From Deltaproteobacteria bacterium (GTDB lineage: Bacteria > Desulfobacterota > Desulfobacteria > Desulfobacterales > B30-G6), in NCBI GenBank assembly GCA_022340465.1, contig JAJDNW010000010.1, forward strand, positions 1-33,366: 33,366 nucleotides of DNA, written 5' to 3'. The notes beneath the pieces are model-generated. The model had not been told where the DNA came from and made no database searches. It saw only the letters and a list, made by a program, of their open reading frames with translations. The position numbers and the translations under genes were made by a program. Below are positions 8,647-16,405 of the stretch, in pieces; position 1 is the first letter of the stretch, and each line of letters opens with the position of its first letter.

Positions 8647-9498
8647 ATGAGCCATACGAAGACGCTAGTTGAGGCTGCCGACGAGCCGCTGGTCAGCGTG
8701 ATCATTCCCACCTACAACCGGGGGTGGATCCTGCGGGAGGCCGTTGAATCGGTCCTGGCCCAGGATTATGGGGCGTTGGAACTGATCGTAGTGAATGACG
8801 GGTCCACGGACGACACCGCCGTGATCCTCGAGACCTATGAAGGCATTGTCGTCGTGCATCAGGCCCGCCGGGGCGTCAGCGCCGCGCGCAACAGGGGGGT
8901 TGAGCGGGCCAGGGGCCAACTGATCGCCTTCCTCGATTCCGACGACCTGTGGCTGCCTGAAAAGCTGTCGGTCCAAACGGCCTTTTTCCGTGATCATCCG
9001 GAGACCGAGGTCTGCCAGACCCAGGAGACATGGATCCGCAACGGTCGTCGCGTCAATGCCGGCAAGCGCCATCAAAAGCCATCGGGCATGTTCTTTGCGC
9101 GCTCGCTGGAACTGTGCCTGGTGAGCCCGTCGGCCGTTATGCTGAAAAAGGGATTTTTCCGGCGCATGGGCGGGTTTGACGAGGGTCTGCCCGCCTGCGA
9201 AGACTACGACCTCTGGCTGCGCATCAACGCGCGCCACCCGATCCACCTCATCGACCGCCCCTTGGTCGTCAAAAGGGGCGGGCATGCCGACCAGCTTTCC
9301 GCGGAGCGGGGACTCGATAAATACCGGATCGCATCCATCTGCAAAATCGTCGACAGCGGCATCCTCGATGCTGAACAGAAAACGGCGGCCCTCCGCGTCC
9401 TCGCACAAAAGTGCAGGGTCTATGCAGACGGTTGCCGCAAACGCGGGCGCCTGGAGGAGGCCGCCCACTACCGTGATCTGGCCGTTAGCTATTCATAG
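8647..9498 (+). CDS. Family 2 (GT-A) glycosyltransferase
   Basis: A 283-residue inverting glycosyltransferase of the GT2 type, acting on the cytoplasmic side in surface-polysaccharide or glycan assembly. The N-terminal nucleotide-binding fold shows VSVIIPTYNRGWILREAVESV, NDGSTDDT and GVSAARNRG. The metal/UDP-binding FLDSDD motif is near residue 97, and the later ACEDYDLWLR acceptor/base motif near 184. The C-terminal 70 residues are helical. There is no membrane anchor. It is alone among unrelated genes, so donor and acceptor are unknown. Confidence 0.92.
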   Translation: MSHTKTLVEAADEPLVSVIIPTYNRGWILREAVESVLAQDYGALELIVVNDGSTDDTAVILETYEGIVVVHQARRGVSAARNRGVERARGQLIAFLDSDDLWLPEKLSVQTAFFRDHPETEVCQTQETWIRNGRRVNAGKRHQKPSGMFFARSLELCLVSPSAVMLKKGFFRRMGGFDEGLPACEDYDLWLRINARHPIHLIDRPLVVKRGGHADQLSAERGLDKYRIASICKIVDSGILDAEQKTAALRVLAQKCRVYADGCRKRGRLEEAAHYRDLAVSYS

Positions 9499-9943
9499 GG
9501 TCAGCTGGTTCGTTGGGTTAGTGAGTTCATTGGGTTAGCGAAAAACTCAATGAGCAAAACAACCGAAGGGCAGGGGCGTTTTAGCCTATTAAACCTGCTG
9601 CGAATCGAAATCGCTATCGAAATCGAAACGACCCAATTCCAGTCCCGATTTCGATTTGAATGGCGCCGTTCGATAGGACGCTGCCCAGTGGCTTATCACC
9701 TGCCTGCCCCCCCCACGCCCCCCCCGGAACCATCGTTTTCCGTCCCCATCTCTTAACCCCACCGACATTTCAGTAATAATTGGTAAATTATAGTTATTTA
9801 TAGAAGTATTTATTTGAATCTATGTTATTCTCATTGACATAGCGATTGTAGTCAATCATATATAATTCATGCTAACATTCCTAAATCATAGTAAATCACT
9901 TGCAAATTCATCTATACAAACAGCAAGATATAAATAACTAAAA
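9499..9943. other. Long spacer with repeats, C tracts and an AT-rich promoter region
   Basis: No convincing gene. It holds two 17-bp tandem copies of GTTCRTTGGGTTAGYGA (9508-9541), a GAAATCG-rich stretch (9602-9630) and two C8 tracts separated by ACG (9707-9725). From about 9760 a very AT-rich segment leads into the porin gene. Confidence 0.7.
9834..9866 (+). promoter_or_regulatory. Candidate promoter with overlapping inverted repeat for the porin gene
   Basis: TTGACA (9834-9839) precedes overlapping -10-like sequences CATATA (9857), TATATA (9859) and TATAAT (9861), at spacings of 17, 19 and 21. TTGAC at 9834 is also one arm of a TTGAC-N12-GTCAA inverted repeat (9834-9855), a possible operator covering the -35. 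Confidence 0.45.
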
Positions 9944-11293
9944 ATGATAAATAATTACAATAGTGTCGTCGAGCCGCAGCAATCCTCCCGTTTTTCTACC
10001 GCGACACCGTATTTCCGGGTCATTTTGCTTCTGTCGATCGCCCTCGTGGCGCTGCCGGCAACCGGTTGGGCGGAGCGCATCTTCTTTGCCGGGTACAAGG
10101 GCGGCTTTTACATTCGTTCGGAAGAGGAGGGGGGCATGGAGCTGCGCCTTGGCGGCGCCCTGCAGAGCGACTACCGCTGGTATGCCGAACAGGAAAGGGC
10201 GGACAACGGCTTCGACATCCGTCGCGCCCGCCTGCGATTCCGCGGACAGCTGACCCAATACCTGCGGTTCAAGATGGAATACGAGTTTCAGGGCAATGAA
10301 ACCGACAACCTGGTGGACGCCTGGGTGGAGGCCGTTTTCGGCCGGCCGTCCCTGCGCTTCGGCCAGACCAAGGAGCCCTTCAGCCTGGAGTGGCAGACCC
10401 TTGACAAGGGGCTCTATTTTGCCGAAAGGTCCATGGGCTACTACCTGGGGCCCAAGCGGGACCTGGGCGTCATGCTGCACGGTTCGGTGTTCGACGAGGT
10501 TTTCACCTATGCCGGCGGCCTCTTCAACGGAGATGGCGACGATGGTTCCGTGTCCGGCCCGGAGGAAGACGTGCCCGAGGCGGCCGGCCGGCTGGTGTTC
10601 AGCCCCTTCCGGCGATCGTCCCTGAGCTGGCTCAACCAGTTCCAGGTGGGCGCTTCGGCCACCTATGCCCAGATCGATCCCATCAATGTCAATCTTTCCG
10701 TTAAGAGCACGGGCATGGTGGGGAGCCTGCGAACGCTTTATCTGTTGACCCACAACACGAAATACGGGGTGATCCAGGACGTGGGGGACCGCAAGCGCAT
10801 GGGCCTGGAAGCGGCCTGGGCTCTGGGTCCCCTGATTTTTCAGGGGGAGTACGTGCGCCTGTTGTACACGGACCTGGAGGCCAGCGGTGAAAATCCCGAG
10901 GACGCCTCCTTGTTGACCTGGTATGCCAGCGCCATGTGGTGTCTGACCGGCGAGCGGCCGCTGTTGTCCGGCGGCCGGGTCAAGCCCATCTACCCCTTGC
11001 GGTTTTTCAATCCGGCCGAGGGCACCTGGGGGGCGCTGTGCCTGGCGGCCCGCTACGAACACTTCTCCGGCGACCCGGACTGGATCAACCCGGACTCGTA
11101 CGTGTCGGTGGAAGAAGCCGACGCATACAGCCTGGCCCTGAACTGGGTGCTTTACCCCATGGCCCGGATCGTACTGGATTTTAGCCACACCGATTTTTCG
11201 GACCCCATCCGCTCGCGGGTCCTGACGACCGGATCGGTCGAATATATCGACGAGGAGAATGTCGTAACCCTGAGATTCAGCATCGATTTTTGA
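9944..11293 (+). CDS. OprO/OprP-like outer-membrane porin
   Basis: A 449-residue beta-barrel protein with a signal peptide (hydrophobic core at about 26-38, cleavage near GWA-E at 44). The mature start LRLGGALQSDYRWYA and the run IRRARLRFRGQLTQYLRFKMEYEF are typical of phosphate-selective porin O/P family members. The chain alternates aromatic beta strands and ends in Phe, the usual outer-membrane insertion signal. The family forms anion-preferring trimeric pores, but specificity here is not readable. Its ATG lacks a good ribosome site after a strongly AT-rich leader. The diheme gene begins 10 bases downstream with a strong ribosome site, so the two are very probably one operon. Confidence 0.9.
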   Translation: MINNYNSVVEPQQSSRFSTATPYFRVILLLSIALVALPATGWAERIFFAGYKGGFYIRSEEEGGMELRLGGALQSDYRWYAEQERADNGFDIRRARLRFRGQLTQYLRFKMEYEFQGNETDNLVDAWVEAVFGRPSLRFGQTKEPFSLEWQTLDKGLYFAERSMGYYLGPKRDLGVMLHGSVFDEVFTYAGGLFNGDGDDGSVSGPEEDVPEAAGRLVFSPFRRSSLSWLNQFQVGASATYAQIDPINVNLSVKSTGMVGSLRTLYLLTHNTKYGVIQDVGDRKRMGLEAAWALGPLIFQGEYVRLLYTDLEASGENPEDASLLTWYASAMWCLTGERPLLSGGRVKPIYPLRFFNPAEGTWGALCLAARYEHFSGDPDWINPDSYVSVEEADAYSLALNWVLYPMARIVLDFSHTDFSDPIRSRVLTTGSVEYIDEENVVTLRFSIDF

Positions 11294-11303
11294 GGAGGGA
11301 AAG

Positions 11304-13058
11304 ATGAAAAGGAACGTAATGATTTTTGGCTTGTTGTTGGTGATTTGCGTGTGCTGGGGGGTGGAGGCTTTTGCCGCCTACCACCATGAAGGGGAAAGCG
11401 ACAGCGATAATTTTCTGACCGCCTATCCGTCCAAGCTGGGCACCAAGCTGGACAGCTGCAACCTGTGTCACAAGGGCGGCGAGTATGTGAACGAAAAGGA
11501 CAAACTCGTTTATGGCGGCTCCTGCCAGTACTGCCACGGGACCTACGGATATGATGGCCACGGTGACATCGAAGCGACCCTGAACGCCTACGGCGTGGCT
11601 TACAAGGTGTCTTACGGGGTTAACGGCAGAAACGCCACTGCCGTAAAAGCCATCAATACCGCTGACAGCGACGAAGACGGCTACACCAACGCCGCTGAGA
11701 TCGCGGCCAACACCTATCCCGGCAATGCCGATGACTATCCCGGCTTGACGCAGGCTCCCTACCGGATCTACACCATGGGGCAGCTCGAGGCCCTGGGCGC
11801 GCACACCCAGTTCATGCTTATGAACACCTCCCGGTCCGGAGACTTTTACGCCGAGTACACGGGCGTGCCCATGAGAACCCTGCTGGACGATGCCGGCATT
11901 CTGGAAGGAGCCACCGGGATCTGGGTGTATGCACCGGACGGCTGGGGGCAGACCCATCCCCTGGATTATGTGGAAGACGTGGAATACTACCATGTATACG
12001 GCAACATGCCCGGGGAATCCTACCAGTATCCCCCGGCCACCTACTACTGGGATGAAATGGCGGACATCGCCTTGAACCCCGACAGCGGCTGGTGCGACTA
12101 CAGCGCGCCTTCCTGCACCGGGCGGTCCCCCGGATCCAGCATTGCCGTCTCCGGTGGGTTGAAAGCGATCCTGGCCTACAAGCGTGAAGGGGCCTACATG
12201 GATGCCGGGGTGCTGAACGATGAGAACAGCCTGGACGGCGAAGGGCCCTTTCGGGTGGTGGTGCCCCAGAAGGATCCCAACGCTCCGGACCAGTCCAGCA
12301 AATCGGGCGATCAGGACGTCAAATGGCCCTATGTAGAAGCATGGGATCACAATGCCGGCTCCTGTTCCCGTTCGGCCACCATCATCAAGGTGGAGCCGCT
12401 GCCTGAGGGAATGACCGACATCGACATCTACGAAGCGGGGTGGGCCTATGTGGACCAGAAAAAGATCATCGTGTACGGCGCCATCGACGGCACGGATTCC
12501 AACGGCAACGGCATTCTGGACAGCGAGGAGGGGACCGATGCCACCAAGGACTTCGACGGTGACGGCACGCCCGACTACCAGGACAGCGACACCGCCTCGG
12601 TGCGTCATCCCAACGGCGTGGAGAATGTGCTGCTGCACACGTCGGACGGCAACCTGGCCGCCGTGTCCTGCGTGGCGGACGACGACCCCTCGGTACCCCA
12701 GACCGGCAAACCGGATCAAACGTTTCCCTATGGCCTCAACAAGTTTCAGATCACGGATTTGACCCCCGGGGCTACGGTCACGTTGCAGATCCAGTTTCCG
12801 GCGGCCGTGCCGACCACGGCCAAGTACTACAAGGTCAATGCCCTGGGGACGTGGATCGAGGTGCCTTTCGGCAGCAATGACGGGGATGCCCTCATCAGTC
12901 TGACCCTGACCGACGGCGACGCGGCGACCGACGGCGATAACGCGGCCGACGGCACCATCACGGATCCGGGAGGCATCGCCACGCTGTCGACGAGCGATAG
13001 TTCAGAAAGCAGCTCATCGTCGGACGACAACTTCTGCTTTATCTCCAGCATGTTCTAA
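11304..13058 (+). CDS. Secreted GEGP motif-containing diheme protein with choice-of-anchor U C-terminus
   Basis: A 584-residue exported protein (signal peptide 1-24) with two c-type heme sites, CNLCH (52-56) and CQYCH (74-78). Next is an EF-like calcium loop (DSDEDGYTNAAE). The central region (about 150-390), with YTGVPMRTLLDDAG and WVYAPDGW, resembles the Moco-binding sulfite-oxidase-type domain and contains the DGEGPFR motif of the GEGP diheme family. A second Asp/Gly calcium-binding stretch follows, then a choice-of-anchor U module (LTPGATVTLQIQFP...). The tail is Ser-rich and ends in NFCFISSMF, a likely anchoring or sorting signal. A redox role in the periplasm or at the surface is inferred. 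The ATG follows GAGGAGGG. Confidence 0.85.
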   Translation: MKRNVMIFGLLLVICVCWGVEAFAAYHHEGESDSDNFLTAYPSKLGTKLDSCNLCHKGGEYVNEKDKLVYGGSCQYCHGTYGYDGHGDIEATLNAYGVAYKVSYGVNGRNATAVKAINTADSDEDGYTNAAEIAANTYPGNADDYPGLTQAPYRIYTMGQLEALGAHTQFMLMNTSRSGDFYAEYTGVPMRTLLDDAGILEGATGIWVYAPDGWGQTHPLDYVEDVEYYHVYGNMPGESYQYPPATYYWDEMADIALNPDSGWCDYSAPSCTGRSPGSSIAVSGGLKAILAYKREGAYMDAGVLNDENSLDGEGPFRVVVPQKDPNAPDQSSKSGDQDVKWPYVEAWDHNAGSCSRSATIIKVEPLPEGMTDIDIYEAGWAYVDQKKIIVYGAIDGTDSNGNGILDSEEGTDATKDFDGDGTPDYQDSDTASVRHPNGVENVLLHTSDGNLAAVSCVADDDPSVPQTGKPDQTFPYGLNKFQITDLTPGATVTLQIQFPAAVPTTAKYYKVNALGTWIEVPFGSNDGDALISLTLTDGDAATDGDNAADGTITDPGGIATLSTSDSSESSSSSDDNFCFISSMF

Positions 13059-13067
13059 AGTAGAGCT

Positions 13068-13186
13068 TGAACCGAGATAGCGAGCGCATTCCCTGCAGCT
13101 TGCTGCAGGGTAAGCGAGCGAATCATAATTGATAGAATTCCTTACGGTGACGATTCCCCTTAAGCTTGCTGCGGGGAATCGTCAAT
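13068..13186 (+). repeat. 119-nt intergenic repeat, copy 1
   Basis: This block matches the reverse complement of 18238-18356 with about 7 mismatches in 119 bases and no gaps. It contains a perfect hairpin (CCCTGCAGC-TT-GCTGCAGGG, 13091-13110) and a second GC-ended palindromic stretch around AAGCTT. It begins 9 bases after the diheme gene stop and may serve as its terminator. It looks like a dispersed REP/BIME-type element. Confidence 0.9.
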
Positions 13187-13216
13187 TCCTCCGTCTTTGG
13201 GCGGGGGAAATTCAGA

Positions 13217-14233
13217 CTATATCCACTTGACCCGGTCGGGACGGTAGCAAACGGTGATCGTCTCGCCCGGGTAGATGCTTTTCCGGGTGTGTCGGCCCCT
13301 GTCCGGCTCGGCGGCCAGGCGCAGGGTGAAAGGGTGGCCGCCGACGATGATGGTGGCGAACACCCGGCCGGTCCTTTTTTCCAGGCTGAGACGTGAAACC
13401 GTGCCGTGGAGGAGATGACAATTTTTTCCTGCGCTGACTGCCGGCAACAGGTCGATGACGGCGGCCGCGTCCGGGGCGGGCGGCGGCGGGGCGACCAGCT
13501 GTTGCCCGTCGGCCAGAACCTTGCCCCACTGTCCCGTTTCCAAATGCCGCCAGGGGCCGAAAATGACGCTTTCGCGGCCGGTTCCGAAGATGCGGCCCTT
13601 GAACAGGTGCAGCACTTCGTCGCAAATCTCTAGCAGCCACTGCCAGTCATGGCTGGCGATGATCAGGGTGGTGTCCGATTCCTGCCGGGCCTTCAGGGCC
13701 GCCTCCTTGATGAGCTGGGCGCTGGCGGCATCCACGCTGGCGGTCGGTTCGTCCAGCAGAAGGACTTCGGGTTCCAGCGCCAATCTTGCGGCCAGGGCGA
13801 CGCGCTGTGTTTCACCACCCGAAAGCGCATACCACGGTCGCCTGAGCATCTCTTTCCCGTCCAGCCCCACCATGGCCAGCACCCGGTTGGCCGTTTCGAC
13901 CGCCGAACCGCCGTTGCCTCTTAATTTCAGACCGTAGGCCACATTCCTGAAAACGCTGCGCTTCATCAGAAAAGGCTCCTGTGGCAGCAGGGTGATGCGA
14001 AACCTGGCAGCGCGGGAAAACGGCTCGACCCGGCGGCCGCGGAACCGGATGTCGCCCCGGGTCGGTTTTTCGATCAGGCCCAGCATTTTCAGAAGCGTGC
14101 TCTTCCCGCTGCCGTTCGGCCCGATGAGCCCAACGATGGATGCCGCTTGGATGGCGAGACGGTCGATGGCGAGAACGGTTTTGCCGCCGTAGGCGTGTTT
14201 CAAGGCGTCGATTTCGAAAATAGGGGCGGCCAC
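13217..14233 (-). CDS. tupC: Tungstate ABC transporter ATP-binding protein
   Basis: The ATPase of a tungstate importer, 338 residues. Walker A is GPNGSGKST (about 38-46), the ABC signature LSGGETQRVALAARLALEP (about 140), Walker B VLLLDEPTASVD and the switch His in IIASHDW. An extra C-terminal part of about 110 residues, including VSRLSLEKRTGRVFATI, looks like a TOBE-type oxyanion-sensing domain. The start is GTG at 14233, one base after the tupB stop, with GGAGG 7 bases upstream inside tupB. It would couple ATP hydrolysis to TupB. Molybdate specificity is the alternative. Confidence 0.9.
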   Translation of the reverse strand: MAAPIFEIDALKHAYGGKTVLAIDRLAIQAASIVGLIGPNGSGKSTLLKMLGLIEKPTRGDIRFRGRRVEPFSRAARFRITLLPQEPFLMKRSVFRNVAYGLKLRGNGGSAVETANRVLAMVGLDGKEMLRRPWYALSGGETQRVALAARLALEPEVLLLDEPTASVDAASAQLIKEAALKARQESDTTLIIASHDWQWLLEICDEVLHLFKGRIFGTGRESVIFGPWRHLETGQWGKVLADGQQLVAPPPPAPDAAAVIDLLPAVSAGKNCHLLHGTVSRLSLEKRTGRVFATIIVGGHPFTLRLAAEPDRGRHTRKSIYPGETITVCYRPDRVKWI

Positions 14234-14234
14234 G

Positions 14235-14924
14235 TCAATACCTCCGCCGCAAAAATGACACGGAGATGTTGACCAGAAAGGCGATCGCCAGGAGAACCAG
14301 GCCCAGGGCGACGCCCATGCCGAATTGGCCCTTGTTGGTCTCCAAGGCGATGGCGGTGGTGATGGTGCGCGTGTGCCACTTGATGTTGCCGCCGACCATC
14401 ATGGAAATGCCCACTTCGGTCATCACCCTGCCATAAGCGGCGATCCCTCCGGCCAGCAGGCCATGGCGGGCCTCCCACAGGCTGGTCAGGAAGAGCTGCC
14501 GCCGGCCGGCGCCCATGGAGACGATGGCCGTGCGCAGTTTACGGTCCATGCTTTCCACGGCCGTGGCACTCAGGCCGATGACGATGGGCAGGGCCAGGAT
14601 GGTTTGGCCGATGGCGATGCCCGGCAGGCTGAACAACAACCTAAAATTTCCGAGTGGTCCCCGGTTGGTCAGAAAGGCGTAGACGATGAGGCCGATGAAG
14701 ACGGTGGGCAGGGCCATCAGGGTGTCGACGACGGTCCGGATCGATTTTTTCCCCCTAAAGTCGAAATACCCCAGGCAGAAACCAAGGGGAATGCCCGCGA
14801 CCAGGCTGCAGCCGATGGAGTAGCTCGAAACGGCCACCGTCACCCGGATGGCTGAATAGGTCTCCGCATCGCCCCCCAGCAGCAGGCGTACGGCCTGTAT
14901 GAATCCGTCTATGATAAATTGCAT
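14235..14924 (-). CDS. tupB: Tungstate ABC transporter permease
   Basis: Inner-membrane permease with about five or six hydrophobic helices. The EAA-type cytoplasmic loop is recognisable at LWEARHGLLAGGIAAYGRVMTEVG. The ATG at 14924 gives 229 residues, the usual TupB length; the open frame extends to 15014, but that extension is polar and lacks family character. Tup systems import tungstate for tungstopterin enzymes such as aldehyde:ferredoxin oxidoreductases and formate dehydrogenases. It is followed immediately by tupC and preceded by a 260-base spacer after tupA. Confidence 0.9.
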   Translation of the reverse strand: MQFIIDGFIQAVRLLLGGDAETYSAIRVTVAVSSYSIGCSLVAGIPLGFCLGYFDFRGKKSIRTVVDTLMALPTVFIGLIVYAFLTNRGPLGNFRLLFSLPGIAIGQTILALPIVIGLSATAVESMDRKLRTAIVSMGAGRRQLFLTSLWEARHGLLAGGIAAYGRVMTEVGISMMVGGNIKWHTRTITTAIALETNKGQFGMGVALGLVLLAIAFLVNISVSFLRRRY

Positions 14925-15018
14925 GACACGGTAACCTAAATTGAGCCATTTTCGGGTTTGCCGCAGATGCAAGGAAAATGTTATCCCGCTATAGTGGCCT
15001 ATGCGCGATGACATTTGA

Positions 15019-15034
15019 CACCGCAGGTGCGGTG
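15019..15034. other. Small GC-rich hairpin in the tupA-tupB spacer
   Basis: CACCGCA-GG-TGCGGTG forms a perfect 7-bp stem with a 2-base loop. It lies between the longer inverted repeat and tupB and may add to RNA processing or stability control. Confidence 0.4.
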
Positions 15035-15053
15035 AGCCCGGAAATCCCGGAGG

Positions 15054-15129
15054 GTTTCAAATTTTAGAATTCAAATAGATTTAATCCATTGAAAATGTTT
15101 TTATTTTGTCCATTCTTAAAATTTGAAAC
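15054..15129. promoter_or_regulatory. Long near-perfect inverted repeat between tupA and tupB
   Basis: GTTTCAAATTTTAGAAT (15054-15070) is complementary to 15112-15129 except for one extra base, with a 41-base AT-rich spacer. In the tupA transcript it would form a long AU-rich stem soon after the tupA stop. This is a plausible mRNA stabiliser or partial terminator that keeps the binding protein in excess over the membrane parts. Confidence 0.6.
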
Positions 15130-15149
15130 GCTCAACTTAGCTGTAAGTC

Positions 15150-15174
15150 TTGGTGCCCGGTCGTTGGTGCCCGG
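15150..15174. repeat. Two direct copies of an 11-bp unit
   Basis: TTGGTGCCCGG occurs at 15150-15160 and 15164-15174, a period of 14 bases, just beyond the tupA stop codon. Function unknown. Confidence 0.6.
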
Positions 15175-15184
15175 CCCCTAAGAA

Positions 15185-16009
15185 TTATTTGGCGTTGGGG
15201 GTAAACAGAGGTTTGCCCAACAGTTTGAAATCCTTGATCAGCTTCTGGGCCTCGGCCCCGGCAACCCAGTCGATGAATTTTTTGGCCAGGTCGTATTTTG
15301 CCTGTGAGCAATGCGCCGTGTCGATGGCGATCACACTGTACTGGTTCAGCAGGACGGCGTCGCCTTCCACCAGAATCTTTAGGGGGGGCTTGCCGTTCAT
15401 GTTGGCTTCGTACTTGATGTAGGTGCCCCGGTCGGTCATGGTGTAGCCGTTGCGCTCGGCCGCGATGTTGATGGTGGCCAGCATGCCCTGTCCGGTCTGC
15501 ACATACCATTTTTCCTTTTCCGGAACCGGCAGCCCGGCGGCTTTCCAGAGGGCTATCTCCTTTTTGTTGGTCCCCGAGTTGTCGCCCCGGCTGATAAAGG
15601 GCGCTTGATCGGCCTTGATTTTCTTTAGGGCATCCGCAATGGGCCTGCCTTTGATGCCGGCTTTGTCCGCGGCCGGACCGATGATGACGAAGTCGTTGTA
15701 CATGATCTCCGTACGATCGGTGCCGAAGCCGGCGTCGACGAATTTCTTTTCGGCCGGCGGCGCATGGACCATCAGGATGTCCACGTCGCAGTTTTCACCG
15801 AGCTTGAGGGCTTTGCCGGTGCCGGTGGCGGTCCACTTGACCTCGATGCCGGTGGCGTCCTTGAATTTCGGCATCAGGTAATCCAAAAGGCCCGTGTTGT
15901 CCGTGCTGGTGGTGGTGGCCATCACCAGGGTGTCGGCTGCGAAGACGCCCGCCGGGGCCACACAAAGCATTATGATCAGTAAAATCGAGACGATTCGTGC
16001 TGGCTGCAT
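15185..16009 (-). CDS. tupA: Tungstate ABC transporter substrate-binding protein
   Basis: A 274-residue periplasmic binding protein with a signal peptide ending around VFA-AD (residue 24). The mature start has the TTTSTDNTGLLDYLMPKFK motif of TupA-type tungstate receptors, where the TTTS segment binds the oxyanion. Later motifs are VDILMVHAPPAEKKFVDAG, the FISRGDNSGTNKKE loop and YVQTGQGM, all family features. The ATG follows AAAAGGAGTGCGAC, a good ribosome site. It is transcribed ahead of tupB and tupC and divergently from mtnA. The tungstate-over-molybdate call rests on the family motif. Confidence 0.93.
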   Translation of the reverse strand: MQPARIVSILLIIMLCVAPAGVFAADTLVMATTTSTDNTGLLDYLMPKFKDATGIEVKWTATGTGKALKLGENCDVDILMVHAPPAEKKFVDAGFGTDRTEIMYNDFVIIGPAADKAGIKGRPIADALKKIKADQAPFISRGDNSGTNKKEIALWKAAGLPVPEKEKWYVQTGQGMLATINIAAERNGYTMTDRGTYIKYEANMNGKPPLKILVEGDAVLLNQYSVIAIDTAHCSQAKYDLAKKFIDWVAGAEAQKLIKDFKLLGKPLFTPNAK

Positions 16010-16405
16010 GTCGCACTCCTTTTCTGGTTTGGTGAAATCGGTTTGTCGTCAACCTGTACTCAGACCTATTGCCATTGGTTGATCTTGTCAATCTTTTTTA
16101 GACTAAAACGATATGGTTAAAGACAGTGACCGGGAATAACAAAAAATTACCGTACAAACCAACCGACCGACGCCTGAGGATCACCGGCCCGGGACAGGCG
16201 TCCCGGCAGCCGACTCTCGGAATGAATGGGGGATGCACGTTTCCCTGTCAATGGAAAAAATCTTTGTGATCTTTGTGCCTTTGTGGTTAAGATCATGGCG
16301 TTTTTCGATCTATTGAAATTCTGATCCTTTGGGGTGGAACCAGTGCCGGGTCTTACGGGCCCGGGTATCTACAATGATCTGGGCATAACGTGCCGAGGAG
16401 GGACG
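16010..16405. other. Divergent spacer between tupA and mtnA
   Basis: No gene is seen. It contains an inverted repeat with 8-bp arms (GACGCCTG 16169-16176 and CAGGCGTC 16195-16202) and a short tandem block with three CTTTGTG units at 16262, 16271 and 16279. I looked for a Moco/tungsten-cofactor riboswitch upstream of tupA and did not find a convincing one. An mtnA-frame extension to 16334 exists but lacks family sequence. Confidence 0.6.

Noticed and set aside
9707-9725. Twin C8 tracts as a phase-variation switch
   Set aside because: They lie over 200 bases from the porin start, outside any coding frame or promoter spacer, so slippage has no obvious effect.
11277-12719. A 480-codon open frame on the minus strand opposite the diheme gene
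   Set aside because: Low-complexity Gly/Val/His-rich translation with no motifs; it mirrors the codon pattern of the diheme protein.
16010-16330. Possible Moco or tungsten-cofactor riboswitch upstream of tupA
   Set aside because: Only one 8-bp-armed hairpin is present; the conserved multi-stem core could not be found.
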